From the NCBI GenBank assembly GCA_014155875.1, contig JACEFZ010011387.1:1-64000 (forward strand): 64,000 bases of DNA, read 5' to 3'. Below the pieces are notes generated by a model. That model worked only from the letters and a program-made list of their open reading frames with translations, was not told where the DNA came from and searched no databases. The position numbers were made by a program, and so were the translations under genes. The stretch is from Cepaea nemoralis. Lineage: Eukaryota; Mollusca; Gastropoda; Stylommatophora; Helicidae. Positions 22,556 through 32,784 of the stretch are shown here, piece after piece; the first letter of the stretch is position 1; the number at the start of each line of letters is the position of its first letter.

Positions 22556-25239
22556 TTCCGAATTCATACTCGTCTAGGTTCTGTGATTTCCGTCCTTCCA
22601 TTGATTGTTCTTCCCTTCTACATGACTGTAGATAACTTCCTTACACATAAAGAGATGAATTGTTATTTATATTGCCGTGGCATGGAGGAATATCAGCAGC
22701 AGAGTTGATCCAGAAAACCAAAGACCGAGATCTACGGAGAGCCATGAACGCCTACACCAGCCGGCACGGCACTTGATGATGATGATGATTGCCGTGTGAC
22801 GATTCTGTGTAGTCACGTCATTTTTCTTCGCTTTCCCTAGCGTTTTGGTTCGGGGATTCTTTCATCATCATCATCATATATTTACGTACGTATTTTGGGA
22901 GGGGGAGGAGGGAGAAGGAGGAAGAAGAAAAAAAATACGACAGTTGGCAGCGCTGAAATGAAAGGAAGACGTGTAGAAAATTTCATCTCAATCGGATGGA
23001 CCGTTCGCGAACGTATAAAGGACATACATATTTACATACATCCTTTTTTATATATAAGACTATATTATAAGTATCTTCCATGCATAGTCTGGTCATGTTG
23101 ATTAACTTCCTTGGTATTCCAAATTCCTGCATAGCATTCCATAGACTATTCCTATGGACACTATCATAAGCCTTTTTAAAATCCACAAAAATGTTATGGA
23201 GATCTCTTTTATATTCCCAATGTTTCTCGACTATTTGTCGTAAGATAAATATCTGATCTATTGTTGATCTGTTTTGTCTAACACCCGACAGGTAGTCACC
23301 TAATATGTCTTCTGAATATGGTTTTAGTCTATTTAGTAATACTGCGGATAGTAACTATAGCTTGTGGACAGTAGTGATTTTCTTCTACAATATTCATATT
23401 GGAACTTGTCTCCTTTCTTAAAGATAGGTATCAATAATGACTCTTTCCAGTCATGGGGTAATTCTTCTGTCCTCCAGATTTTTATTAGTAGTTCGTATAG
23501 CTTTAGATGTAATGCATGGCCACCTGCCTTTATAAATTCAGCAGCAATTCCATCAGTCCCAGTTGCCTTATTGTTTTTAAGTCGTGTGATTACATATAGG
23601 ATTTCTTCAAATGTAGGTTCTTCAATTTGTGGTTCGCATGTTAGAACCTCTTCCTGTGGGAAAATGTTACTTGGAGCTTCACAATTTAGTAATTCAATAA
23701 AATATTCTTTCCATGTGTTGCACATTTCCGCATTGGTATTTATCATATTCCCATTTTTGTCTTTTAAACCATATGTGTTTTGTTGGTGCCCTCGTTTCAT
23801 TGACTTAGTTCTTTAACAAATTTTCTGGATTCATTTTTCTGGTGATTAGTTTCCATATCTTTGATTATATTACTCATATATTCCCGCTTCTGCTGTCTGA
23901 CTATTTTTGTAGCCTCTTTACATTCATTTCTATAATGCTCTTCCTTTTGGATGTTATTGATGTCATTTAACCATACATGTCTGGCATTCGTCTTCCTAAT
24001 GACTGCTTCTTCACATTTTTGATTGAACCATCTGTTCTTTCTATGCGTGGTTAACACACCGAGACATTCTTCTGCGGTAGATTGAATTGTATTCTTGATG
24101 TTCAACCAAGTTTGGTCAACGCTTTCTTCCGAAGGGTTTTGCAGAGTTTCAAGTTTACATTTTATTTCATCTGTAAATTTCTCTTTGACTGTAATGTCTT
24201 GTAGTTTTTCTCTGTTATATGTTGGGTGTAATCTTTGTAATTTAGTATAGAAAGCTCTCTTAAGTTTTATTTTAAATTTTGCTCCAACGAGGAAGTGGTC
24301 ACTGTGGCACTCAGCTCCTCTATAACTTCTGACTTGCTGTATGTTTGATGCATTTCTGTTGTTAATTAAAATGTGATCTATTTGATTATAGGTTCTCTTG
24401 TCACATGATTTCCAAGTTTGTTTGTGTATATCCTTTCTTTGTAGTCTGGTACTGCTAATCTGAAGTCCTTTGGCTTCTGCCAGGTTGATGACTCTCCATC
24501 CATTATCATTTGAAGTTGTATGTAGGCTTTCCATACCGGCCACTTTTTTATTAGTTTGCTCTCTACCTATTTTTGCATTGAAGTCTCCCAGCACATTCAG
24601 AATGTCCTGTTTGGGGGTTTCTTCTATGACATCTTCCAGATCATTATAAAAGTCTTCTTTAATATCATCTTCTTTCTCTTCAGTAGGTGCATGTACATTA
24701 ATCATCGTCATATTTTTCCATTTACCTTTTATTCGTAATTTACTAATCCTGTCATTAAAAGCTTTAAAGTTTAAAACGTTCCCCCATAACTCTTTTTTGA
24801 TGACAAATCCTGTTCCTAATTCATGTTTATTTTGGGTGTTTCCTCCATATATTATAGTCATTCCATTTTGCTCTAAAGTACCCTCTCCTGGCCACCTTAT
24901 TTCTTGAATTGCTGTTATATCCATTTGATATTCAACCAGCTCCCGGGTTACTTCTTCGGCCGCTCCAGCTCGATATAGTGTCCGTACATTCCATGTTCCA
25001 AATCTCAAAAGTCCTTTAACGTTCCAAGGTCGTTGTCCAGATAAGTCAGTCCGATATCGAGGCTCGTGTATTTGTTTCGTAACAAAGAAAGGTTTTTACA
25101 AAGGTGGGGATGTTAACCCCACGCTTCAACCCCCAACCTGGAAGACCAGGGTGTTTCTCTTTGTCTATTCTCTACCCTTTGACCTTTCCGGCTTGGGAGG
25201 CCGTGCTGGTAGCTACGCTACCGCCGGCATAGCTCTCAG

Positions 25240-25297
25240 GGTCATTGAGAAACTCAAGCTCCCCCACCACGACAAGGTGGAAACACTATCGGGGGAG
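25240..25297 (-). ncRNA. candidate HDV-like self-cleaving ribozyme at LINE C 5' end
   Basis: Read on the minus strand, the element starts at the TSD border with CUCCCCC (25297-25291). This pairs perfectly with GGGGGAG at 25265-25259 (P1). Between them CACC-UUGUCGU-GGUG forms a P3 hairpin with a 7-nt loop, directly followed by the P1 strand in one register. Downstream, UUGAG-UUU-CUCAA can form P4, CUGA fits the CNRA pattern near the catalytic cytosine, and GCUAU can pair with AUAGU as P2. This is the double-pseudoknot order of HDV-like ribozymes reported at 5' ends of R2, RTE and the trypanosome L1Tc/ingi elements. No activity is shown; it rests on hand folding. Confidence 0.5.
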
Positions 25298-25530
25298 ATC
25301 TACTCCTACACTGATTGATATATGCATGCCGGTTATATACATTGTTTCCTTGATCTACCCATGATAGATTTATGCATGTCCGTTTAATCCGTATATTATT
25401 TCCTTGATCTACCCTAACACTGATAAATTTATCCGTGCCCATTTTTAAGTTTTCTTGATCTTCCCCTACACTGATAGATTTATGCATGCCCATTTTATAT
25501 ATTGTTTCCTTGATCTGCCCCTACCATGTC
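25297..25530. repeat. 55-bp satellite, block 5 (divergent right edge)
   Basis: Four degenerate monomers continue the array to the right of LINE C. They carry more substitutions than blocks 2-4, as usual at the edge of a satellite array. Confidence 0.9.
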
Positions 25531-25539
25531 TCCCAGAAA

Positions 25540-26340
25540 TTTGTCTTCTAGCACCCTGTTTAGTATTTCTAAATGTCACGAGAATTAGCATGGTGATAGC
25601 GAAGAGTGGAATTTTTTAAAAAGAAAAATAAAGGTCTAACCTCAAAGAGTATACTCATACAACTTGATGTGTGCATACTAATCCTCCGTATGCACATCCG
25701 TTTTATGACGAAATATGGACAATAGATACAATATTCACAAATGAAGAAGTTCTACAGTATAAAAGAAGGAGGAATGATTACAGTAGACTGGTATCTCTTC
25801 TCTATACATTAAGTACTGTTGTTGTTGTCTGATTTTATTCATAACCATAACGTGCCTTCACCTGTACGTATCAGCATCGATATGCAGGTATTCCCTGCAG
25901 CTTGAGAATGCTTTCAAGAACTTCTCCAGAGTAAGATGGTGAAAGTTCTTCGCCATAAACTATTAAGTATAATCAGCTTTGGTTTATGTTCTTGACAAAG
26001 TGATGTCTGTTTACCACTATGGCAGCTATGTTTTTATATCATGAAACTAAAGCAGAAATTGTCGCCATGTGGCTATGTTTAGAAACAGACAGGCACGTGC
26101 ACCAGTGATTAACTTCGATTTACAACCAGGGTGACGTCAGGTCGGATCTGAAGAGCCCTCTGATAGCGGCCGGTGTTGGTTTTACGGGCCCAATATATTG
26201 TTGTATCAGTGAAGTGACTAGCTGCTGGTCTCATGACAGACTGCCGTTGTCTAGAATATATCCAGGTCTGGCACGGGCCTTCAGTTCGCCCAAGTCTATG
26301 AAGTCATCGTACGAATGAAACCATCAGCACCCATTAGTGG
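25540..26340. other. no recognised feature
   Basis: About 800 bp without repeats or reading frames above 60 codons. I see nothing in it that I can name. Confidence 0.5.
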
Positions 26341-26364
26341 TACAGTGGCCAAGTGTAAACGCTT

Positions 26365-26371
<7 letters not shown>

Positions 26372-26436
<65 letters not shown>

Positions 26437-26905
26437 ATTTGCCGTCTTGACAGGACGATAGTTTGTGCTTTAAAAAGGCATAATAACTTTTAACTATGGC
26501 GGTAGCGAGTGTGACTGATAAGGCCAATTTGCGCTGTAAATGTCCGTTCACAGTGGGTGCATGTGAACACGTGGTCATTTCCACCATCATGCACCATCTT
26601 ACGTCTCAAACGCTTGGTGTGTGACTTTTCTGCAATAATTTTCTCCTTTGACTTTATTCCATTTCTGATATTTGCCCTCCATGCAACACGTTCAGCGGCG
26701 ACTTGCTCCCAATGTGCATTATCAATGCCTGTATCAATCATGTCCCGCTTACACACATCTTTGTATCGTAGTAGAGGCCGACCCTGAGATCTCTTACCCA
26801 TCTGTAATTCACCAAAAAAGATATCCTTTGGTATTCTACCATCATCCATCCTCCTAAGATGTCCTGTCCATCTAAGTCTACGAAGACTGAGCATGGAATA
26901 ATATA
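26372..26905 (-). pseudogene. LINE C-terminal fragment with C2H2 finger and (TA)n tail
   Basis: A 134-codon minus-strand frame (26894-26490) reads LRRLRWTGHLRRMDDGRIPK, then GKRSQGRPLLRYKDVCKRD and a terminal C2H2 unit, CTHCERTFTAQIGLISHTRYRH. This is the usual C-terminal end of an endonuclease-RT LINE family found in many animals. The sequence is cut at about 26905 (5' truncation) and ends in ~60 bp of TA repeat (26372-26431), which I take as the tail. The frame is open over the remaining part. Confidence 0.8.
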
Positions 26906-26929
26906 ATATATATATATATATATAAAGAC

Positions 26930-27120
26930 TGCGTTTATAACTCAGCCAGGCCTCTTGCTTTCCAGACGATTATAGAGCATCCTTGCATATCTTTAAATAC
27001 GTGGATACGACTTTCTGCCCCACTCACTGCCCATGGATGACAGACAAACAAAACAATTCATCTGGACAATCCATGATATGCTAATGAGCTAGGGTGCTTT
27101 CCGTGATTTCTTCGTGACAG
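26930..27120. other. no recognised feature
   Basis: A short unannotated spacer with no repeat or frame of note. Confidence 0.4.
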
Positions 27121-27124
27121 TGTT

Positions 27125-27425
27125 TATTATTGTGAAAAGAAAAGATGACAGTAATACATTCACTCACAAAGAGAACTGATCACTTGTATCAGAAGACAGT
27201 TCACGTTCTGTGTACATGTCATGAGAAGGAAAACACTGGAGTGGGTCGTCACATCGGGAAAGCTGGAGCGCAAGAGAGACATGGGGAGACCAATGCTGGA
27301 CAGTTTAACATCATGACATGGAGGTACGTCGGTAGCAGAAATGATTGGCAGTACACGAGATGGGAGGCTGTGGACAGACGTGATCATCAACGCCATACGG
27401 CATGAACTATAAGAAGAAGAAGATG
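27125..27425 (+). pseudogene. LINE 3' end with (AAG)n tail
   Basis: The plus strand translates as RKTLEWVVTSGKLERKRDMG and RPMLDSLTS, then DVIINAIRHEL followed by a stop and AAGAAGAAG. The stop codon again runs directly into the microsatellite tail, as in LINE C. Only about 90 C-terminal codons remain, with a frame change near the start. Confidence 0.75.
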
Positions 27426-27429
27426 TTTG

Positions 27430-27800
27430 CTGAGATATAGCGAGATAGCATTAATGAATACAGCTTCAACAATTGACTTTTTCTTCAACTTGACCACACA
27501 AGGCAAATGCAGTGGCGTCAGTCATGCAGGTCAATGCAAACCCTAGCTACCAGGCCTGGTGTACATTCTAGACGGCTGTCTGGCTTAGCTTATAACAGAA
27601 GATGAAACTGGCGTCCTTGTCACGGAAGGTATAGGGTCAAGTCCCAACAAATAGCCAGCTACATGTTTATAATGACAATATTTAGAAGCATGATAGTAAC
27701 ACAAGAAGAGCATATGTATCTGAAATACTCTTACATACAATGATAGTGAACAACGGAAGTAACTATAACTGGACACAACTTCACATATAAGGATCCTGCA
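27430..27800. other. no recognised feature
   Basis: Spacer between the LINE fragment and the 48-bp repeat, without a recognisable feature. Confidence 0.4.
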
Positions 27801-27805
27801 TAGGA

Positions 27806-28037
27806 GAAGCAAATGTAAGTAAACTGACATTATATAGTGATACATAAACACGGAGAGCAAATGTAAGTAAACTGACATTATATAGTGATACATAAACACG
27901 GAGAGCAAATGTAAGTAAACTGACATTATATAGTGATACATAAACACGGAGATCAAATGTAAGTAAACTGACATTATATAGTGATACATAAACACGGAGA
28001 GCAAATGTAAGTAAACTGACATTATATAGTGATACAT
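27806..28037. repeat. 48-bp tandem repeat, left part
   Basis: Nearly five units of a 48-bp monomer (AAACTGACATTATATAGTGA then TACATAAACACGGAGAGC). The units are almost identical. The same array resumes at 29336. Confidence 0.95.
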
Positions 28038-29335
28038 CTCCCTCGATGTGTCTCCACCTTGCCGTGGTGTGGGGGGGGGGGGGCTTGCGTGTCCCATCGA
28101 CCCCATGTGCTTGCCGATGGATGAAAAACTACATATCGGACAGCATATGGGATAGGGACCAGACTAAGAGAGACACAACCTGCTGCTCTGCAGGTAGACT
28201 GAGGATGGCAGTCACAATTTAAGCTCCGGCGCACGAAGCCACAATCTTGGTCCAGATACTTACACAAACGCCTCCACCGATAAATGGAGGTGAGATACTG
28301 GGCACGCTACATGCCCAGTTCAGATACTTGCCCGAAGGCTCTCAGCTGGGGGATATGAGGGATCCCCGGATGAGAGGGCCTGGCCGTTTCTCGCTCACTG
28401 CTGTACGGAGGTAAGGTGATGAGCCGGCAGCACATGTAGCCTACCTCGTGAGCGAGTACTAAAAGGTGGAAAAACACCTCGGTCGCACGTTCCGATGAAA
28501 GTGTTTAACCGTACTCATGGAGTGAGTGTAGTCAAAGGTGGAAAATTGTCTCGATGACACGAAATGGAACGCCTGGCTTGCGAATCCATTACGTGGCAGA
28601 CCAAAGGAAAAGCTTGCTGTGTGGAAGTCGAAATAAGAGTCTAACTTGTCTCGAACTAGAGGAAGGCTAACCTCATTAAAAAATGCCCGCCGGAAGCCGG
28701 AAGTGTCGTCCTACGGGTGGCAAACTAAAAATTGACACTACGCAATTACGTCCGAGTGAAATGTCTCGTCCGAATGTCTCTCGTGCTAGGAACAGCTCTG
28801 ACTACCTAGTTTCCGAATGCCGCTCTTGTTCGGAACAGCTCTGACTAGGTAGTTTTCCGAATGTCTGTCGTGCCTGGAACAGCTCTGACGGGGACAAGCA
28901 CATGTCCGAAAACTCGCTGAGTGGATGCCGTCTGCAAACCTGTCTGGTTTGTGCGGGAATGGCCCAGGGCAAACGAAATGGCCAATATATTGAAGTGAGG
29001 ATTTAAAGCAGCCATGAGCAGGACGTGACGATTTCCCTCGGTGAGCCCAGAACTGGGGCGCAATGTGTCGGCCCTGCAACTATGGAAGCAACCTTAGATG
29101 GCGGAAAATGCTATGGACTGTCCCTGCCTTCCTTTGAGGGATGACCGTTGTCTTCGACCGTTCAACCTTGGCCAGCAGGGTTGTAGATGGCACCACAAAA
29201 GTGAGAGTCTCCCAGGAATGCTACCTGGTCAAAAAAGCACGCTATTGTCGGATGTGTTGGCCTATGGGTTTCGGTCCAAGGGCGCATAACAAGACACACC
29301 GCAAAAAAACACTCCTGATTAACGAAAAGAAGAAG
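28038..29335 (+). mobile_element. ORF-less 1.3-kb retroelement with LINE C-like ends (SIDE-type)
   Basis: It is inserted in the 48-bp array with a 14-bp TSD, ATATAGTGATACAT (28024-28037 and 29336-29349). The head CTCCCTCGATGTGTCTCCAC followed by CTTGCCGTGGTG matches the 5' tip of LINE C (CTCCCCCGATAGTG, then CCACCTTGTCGTGGTG). The tail is AAGAAGAAG as in LINE C. In between is about 1.2 kb without any endonuclease or RT reading frame; it contains short tandem words such as GGAACAGCTCTGACTA, seen three times near 28790-28890. It therefore looks like a non-autonomous partner of an RTE-like LINE. Confidence 0.8.
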
Positions 29336-29452
29336 ATATAGTGATACATAAACACGGAGAGCAAATGTAAGTAAACTGACATTATATAGTGATACATAAA
29401 CACGGAGAGCAAATGTAAGTAAACTGACATTATATAGTGATACATAAACACA
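29336..29452. repeat. 48-bp tandem repeat, right part
   Basis: Two and a half further 48-bp units, identical in phase to the array at 27806-28037; the phase continues across the insertion once the TSD is allowed for. Confidence 0.95.
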
Positions 29453-29455
29453 AGA

Positions 29456-29930
29456 GGAAATGTTCTTTGTTTAAACAAAATACGAGTCAGCCACATGATA
29501 GGATATCATAGAAACGTTCATGATCTCTCCACTCGTGAGCTTAGATTGTCACCTCGGCAAATCTAGGAATATTTTTATGTCAGCGACTGTCAACTTGTAA
29601 ACTTGGATGTTTCATTCAGATGTAACTGGATACCCACACAGTAAACAGTAATCTCAGTCAGTACCTGGGGATTTCTTCACAGAAACATGATAGTTTAACC
29701 AGTAAAGGGTAGCTAGTTAATCGCGGTTCCAACTTCACGGCAACGGGTCTTCCCCATTATGCTCCTTTCCTGTGCCAGTGAATATCACACAAAATGCTCA
29801 TCACTGCCCAATGTGACAAGTGGAACAGACAGGAGTCTCGGCAAGCCAACAGCCCGCACAGGTACACTGTGCATAATGTCGCCACCAGAATGCCAACACA
29901 AAAGTCCTCCACGAAAAATACAGTTCATCG
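29456..29930. other. no recognised feature
   Basis: Spacer with short frames only. No homology to the other repeats of the window that I can see. Confidence 0.4.
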
Positions 29931-30110
29931 TCGATGGAATCGGCAGTCACCATAAAGCTTCATTGACCAGGGTTTTATCCCATATGGCTCGGTCTCTTTC
30001 CGCAGGGTGACCCGCCGAAGCGCCTCACAAAGCACGAACTCCGTAGCTCCAGCGACGACTCCTCTCCTGAAAAATGCACTCGTGAACCGAAAAGGCCAAC
30101 CAGTCAAGTC
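29930..30110 (-). mobile_element. SINE body fragment
   Basis: Read on the minus strand, GTCGTCGCTGGAGCTACGGA and GTTCGTGCTTTGTG, then CCGAGCCATATGGGATAAAA, match the SINE at 41.2-41.4 kb closely. The tRNA-like head is truncated or diverged here. Confidence 0.75.
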
Positions 30111-31035
30111 AGCGACAGCCGGCCGCCTTTGTTCCCAACATGCAGTTCACGCTGCAAACAACAGCGGGCAGATGTAAAAGCATTCCACACGAATTTCACA
30201 GCTCACAGTGTCGGGTCACGCACTCACTCTGTAGCAGGGCGACAGAACTATGTACTAGCAGCCCAACAAGAGGAAAATGCGAATGCAAACCGTAGCCACA
30301 AGCATAAACACTCCAGAGGCTTTAACGGTTCAAATGCCTATCAAAGGGTTAAAGGCGAGAGGGTGGTTTCACTGCACTGCAAAGTAAGAGAACACAAGAC
30401 GATGGTTGGGATTCATAAGGAGAAGGCAATGACACATGACGAGTTGTTTGGCCCCGAAAAAGTTCATGAACGTATCTGCTCAGTCCGATACTAGATATTA
30501 GTAGGAGAGGGGGAGATCGGGGGAGACAGAAGTAAACAGATGAAGAGAGCCAATTGAGAGAGAGGTTGGAGGGAGACAGAGGTTAAGAGACGGAGGGAGA
30601 GAGAGAGAGAGGGGCATATAGGCGGCACAGGGGGGTATTAAATAATATCACATGACTGTTGATCAACAATGTCGATGGCAACACAAGTGAAGAAACAGAA
30701 CACAGTCAGCCGTGGAAACAACTCATCTCTCCAAACTACAGGGCCTTTCAACACAAATACGGGTACACTGGGGGGTATCAAGTTGGGATCACTAGTAGCT
30801 GAAAACTGTTCTCATGACATCGAGTAACAGGTCAAATATTCGAATCTATACACTTAGCCATTTACAAACTTCTTATGGCAGCCTCTATATGCCAGACATA
30901 ATAATATCCCATTGCCAGGCGCAGGCAACTTTGTTCCTCCACAGGCATCTGTCTTCTTGATAGCTGACCGTCTTCCTTGCCATTAAACCAGCGCATCCAG
31001 CATTTTCTCCCTCTGTCCACCTCTGAATATACCAC
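30110..31035. other. no recognised feature
   Basis: A 121-codon plus-strand frame (30129-30494) exists, but its product has no domain, signal or repeat that I know, and I do not call it. GA-rich patches occur near 30490-30620. Confidence 0.4.
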
Positions 31036-31039
31036 CCTT

Positions 31040-31905
31040 AACCTTCCCGGCTGTCACAACATTCCTAAGTCATCTGATCTCTTAACGTGGCATTTCCACA
31101 CTATATCTTCTCATAGCGTGTCATTTACCATCATCTGTTCTCATAAAGTGATATTTCCAGGCCATATGTTCTCATGTGATATTTCCAATAACCTGTTGGT
31201 ATAGCGTGATATTTTCAATCACCCGTTTTTATAGTGTGAGATTCTCAATCACCTGTTCTCATAGCGTGATATTCTCAATCACCTGTCCTCATAGCGTGAC
31301 ATGTCCAATTACCCGTCCTCATAGCGTGATATTTCCATTCACCTGTTCTCATAGCGTGAAATGTCCAGTCACCTGTCCTCATAGCGTGACATGTTCAATT
31401 ACCTGTTCTCATAGCGTAACATTTTCAATCACAGGTTCTTGTAGCCTGACATTTTCAATCGCATGTTCTCATAGCATGACATTTCCAATCACCTGTTCTC
31501 ATAGAGTGACATCCCAAATCACCTGTTCTCGTAGCGTGACATGTCCAATTACCTGTTCTCATAGCGTGACATTTCCAATCACCTGTCCTCATAGCGTGAC
31601 ATGTCCAATTACCTGTTCTTATAGCGTGACATTTCCAATCACCTGTCTTCATAGCGTGACATGTCCAATTACCTGTCCTCATAGCGTGATATTTCCAATC
31701 ACCTGTCCTCATAGCGTGACATGTCCAATTACCTGTTCTCATAGCGTGACATTTTCAATCATCAATTCTCATAGCGTCACATTTCCAATCACCAGTTGTC
31801 ATGGCGTGAAATTTCCAATCACCTGTTCTCATAGCGTCACATTTCCAATCACCAGTTCTCATGGCGTGACATTTCCAATCACCTGTTCTCATAGCGTGAC
31901 ATTCG
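31040..31905. repeat. 30-bp minisatellite
   Basis: About 28 units of a 30-bp monomer, ATAGCGTGACATTTCCAATC plus ACCTGTTCTC. The central units alternate between ACATTTCCAATCACC and ACATGTCCAATTACC, a partial 60-bp pattern. Frames of 255 and 95 codons on opposite strands come from the period being divisible by three. Confidence 0.96.
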
Positions 31906-32035
31906 CAGACCAGACAGTTTTGGAATGCAGTGCCCAAAGCTAGACATCTTCCAAACACCGATGTGATTTTTGAAACACCCGGTATCTATAGAAATAGAAG
32001 TGTGCACCGTCATTCACCGTTGACACGTACACACA

Positions 32036-32039
32036 CGCG

Positions 32040-32085
<46 letters not shown>
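32036..32085. repeat. (CG)n(CA)n microsatellite
   Basis: A short alternating CG tract continuing into about 18 CA units. Alternating purine-pyrimidine sequence of this type can adopt Z-DNA. Confidence 0.95.
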
Positions 32086-32086
<1 letters not shown>

Positions 32087-32494
32087 ATTCACGTGCGCGT
32101 TATGTGTGCGCACGAAAGCAAGACAAACTGCTCGAAACAGAATCCACAACTGTGGAATCAATATGACAACCACGCAGACTTGTTTCTATATAAGGACTGG
32201 TAAAATATCAATCACGTGGTAATGTTGACCAATTAGCGCTAATTGCTCGCAGTCTAGTGTCACCACAACAAGATGGTTTTAGCACTGTTGACGCTCGGGA
32301 CAGGGGCGATGGGTTCCAGCCCAACAGCAACTTGGTGGCCAGTGTTGACACAGTCTGACAGCGGTGGTTTCGTTACACACTACATTACCTGGGTTTGTGT
32401 GCGCTTACTGACATCTGACAGTGCCGTCAACGGACATGGTATAGATAACTGGGATTTATTCACAGACTGAGTGGCGCCGGCACGTGTGCGCGTG

Positions 32495-32498
<4 letters not shown>

Positions 32499-32589
<91 letters not shown>
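32499..32589. repeat. (TG)n(AG)n composite microsatellite
   Basis: About 30 bp of TG repeats pass directly into about 58 bp of AG repeats. The same composite order occurs at 52.77 and 53.54 kb. Confidence 0.97.
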
Positions 32590-32590
<1 letters not shown>

Positions 32591-32744
32591 AGAAGGGCGT
32601 GGTAACATATGGCTACAGTGTGCGGTATATCTAGGGAAGTGCAGTTGTTGTTTCTGGAGCCTACAATATCTGTTCGTCTGCACTATTTGACCGGTTGTTT
32701 CTAGGTATACTCGGGAGACAAAGACAGGCTGACGTCTGCTGGTT

Positions 32745-32765
32745 ACCCCCCCCCCCCCCCCCCCC
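32745..32765. repeat. poly-C run
   Basis: About 20 C in a row immediately before the 30/60-bp array. Confidence 0.95.
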
Positions 32766-32784
32766 ACGCCAGGACACACAGCCA

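Larger units (their letters stand above)
20256..23062. mobile_element. 2.8-kb insertion within LINE C, class unassigned
   Basis: The insertion splits the LINE C reading frame; the 4-bp word ACTA lies at both junctions (20252-20255 and 23059-23062). The left end reads TAGCTGACCCGGCCCGGCTT. The right end has AATTTCATCTCAATCGGATG and CCGTTCGCGAACGTATAAAG followed by a T/A-rich terminus. I recall this terminal combination from non-autonomous repeats in many invertebrate genomes but do not assign a class. Inside are four tandem ~125-bp units with (TCTG)n, a 1.6-kb (AGG)n-type tract, and at 22680-22790 a short LINE-3'-like piece ending in (ATG)n. No gene of its own is visible. Confidence 0.75.
19288..25008 (-). 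pseudogene. LINE C endonuclease-RT protein, interrupted
   Basis: Pieces in order on the minus strand are as follows. At 25008-23797 lies an APE-like endonuclease (GTWNVRTLYRAGAAEEV, IQEIRW, LGDFNAKIG, NQIDHILINNR, SDHFLV). At 23800-23333 is the RT N-terminal part (NKATGTDGIAAEFIKAG, WKESLLIPIFKKGDK). Next comes DFKKAYDSVHRNSLW (23186). After the 2.8-kb insertion, 20205-19288 carries LKQGDALSPLLFNLALE, LLGYADDIDIIG, YKYLGTIF, GSETWS and RPRGRPRRRW. Frame changes near 23800 and 23333-23400 add to the insertion. The target site in the RT lies between MEDTYN and VTYKGRKSDPFQITSG. Proteins of this kind are often wrongly labelled craniofacial development protein 2. There is no RNase H, as expected outside the I group. 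Confidence 0.9.
19215..25296 (-). mobile_element. LINE C: RTE-like non-LTR retrotransposon with nested insertion
   Basis: Flanked by GATCTACTCCTAC on both sides (19202-19214 and 25297-25309), again satellite sequence. On the minus strand the order is: a ~290-bp 5' UTR, endonuclease, RT, then a stop codon (19288-19290) that runs straight into a (GAA)n tail (19215-19287), so there is no 3' UTR. Removing the nested 2807-bp insertion (20256-23062) leaves about 3.3 kb, which appears full length. The 5' tip may be an HDV-like ribozyme (25240-25297). The clade is RTE-like by endonuclease style and tail, but I cannot place it exactly. Confidence 0.9.

Noticed and set aside
20860..22601. Long frames (up to 354 codons) in the AGG tract
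   Set aside because: Composition of the purine tract removes stop triplets on both strands; the products are low-complexity only.
23797..25008. Host craniofacial development protein 2 gene
   Set aside because: The endonuclease domain is joined to an RT within a TSD-flanked LINE; the database name is a common misannotation.
27806..29452. CRISPR-like array of regular repeats
   Set aside because: The 48-bp units are contiguous tandem repeats without unique spacers, and the genome is eukaryotic.
30129..30494. 121-codon plus-strand frame
   Set aside because: No recognisable domain or repeat and it starts next to a SINE fragment; not enough to call a gene.
31176..31943. 255-codon frame with SVTFPITCSH repeats
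   Set aside because: A translation of the 30-bp minisatellite, with a similar frame open on the other strand.
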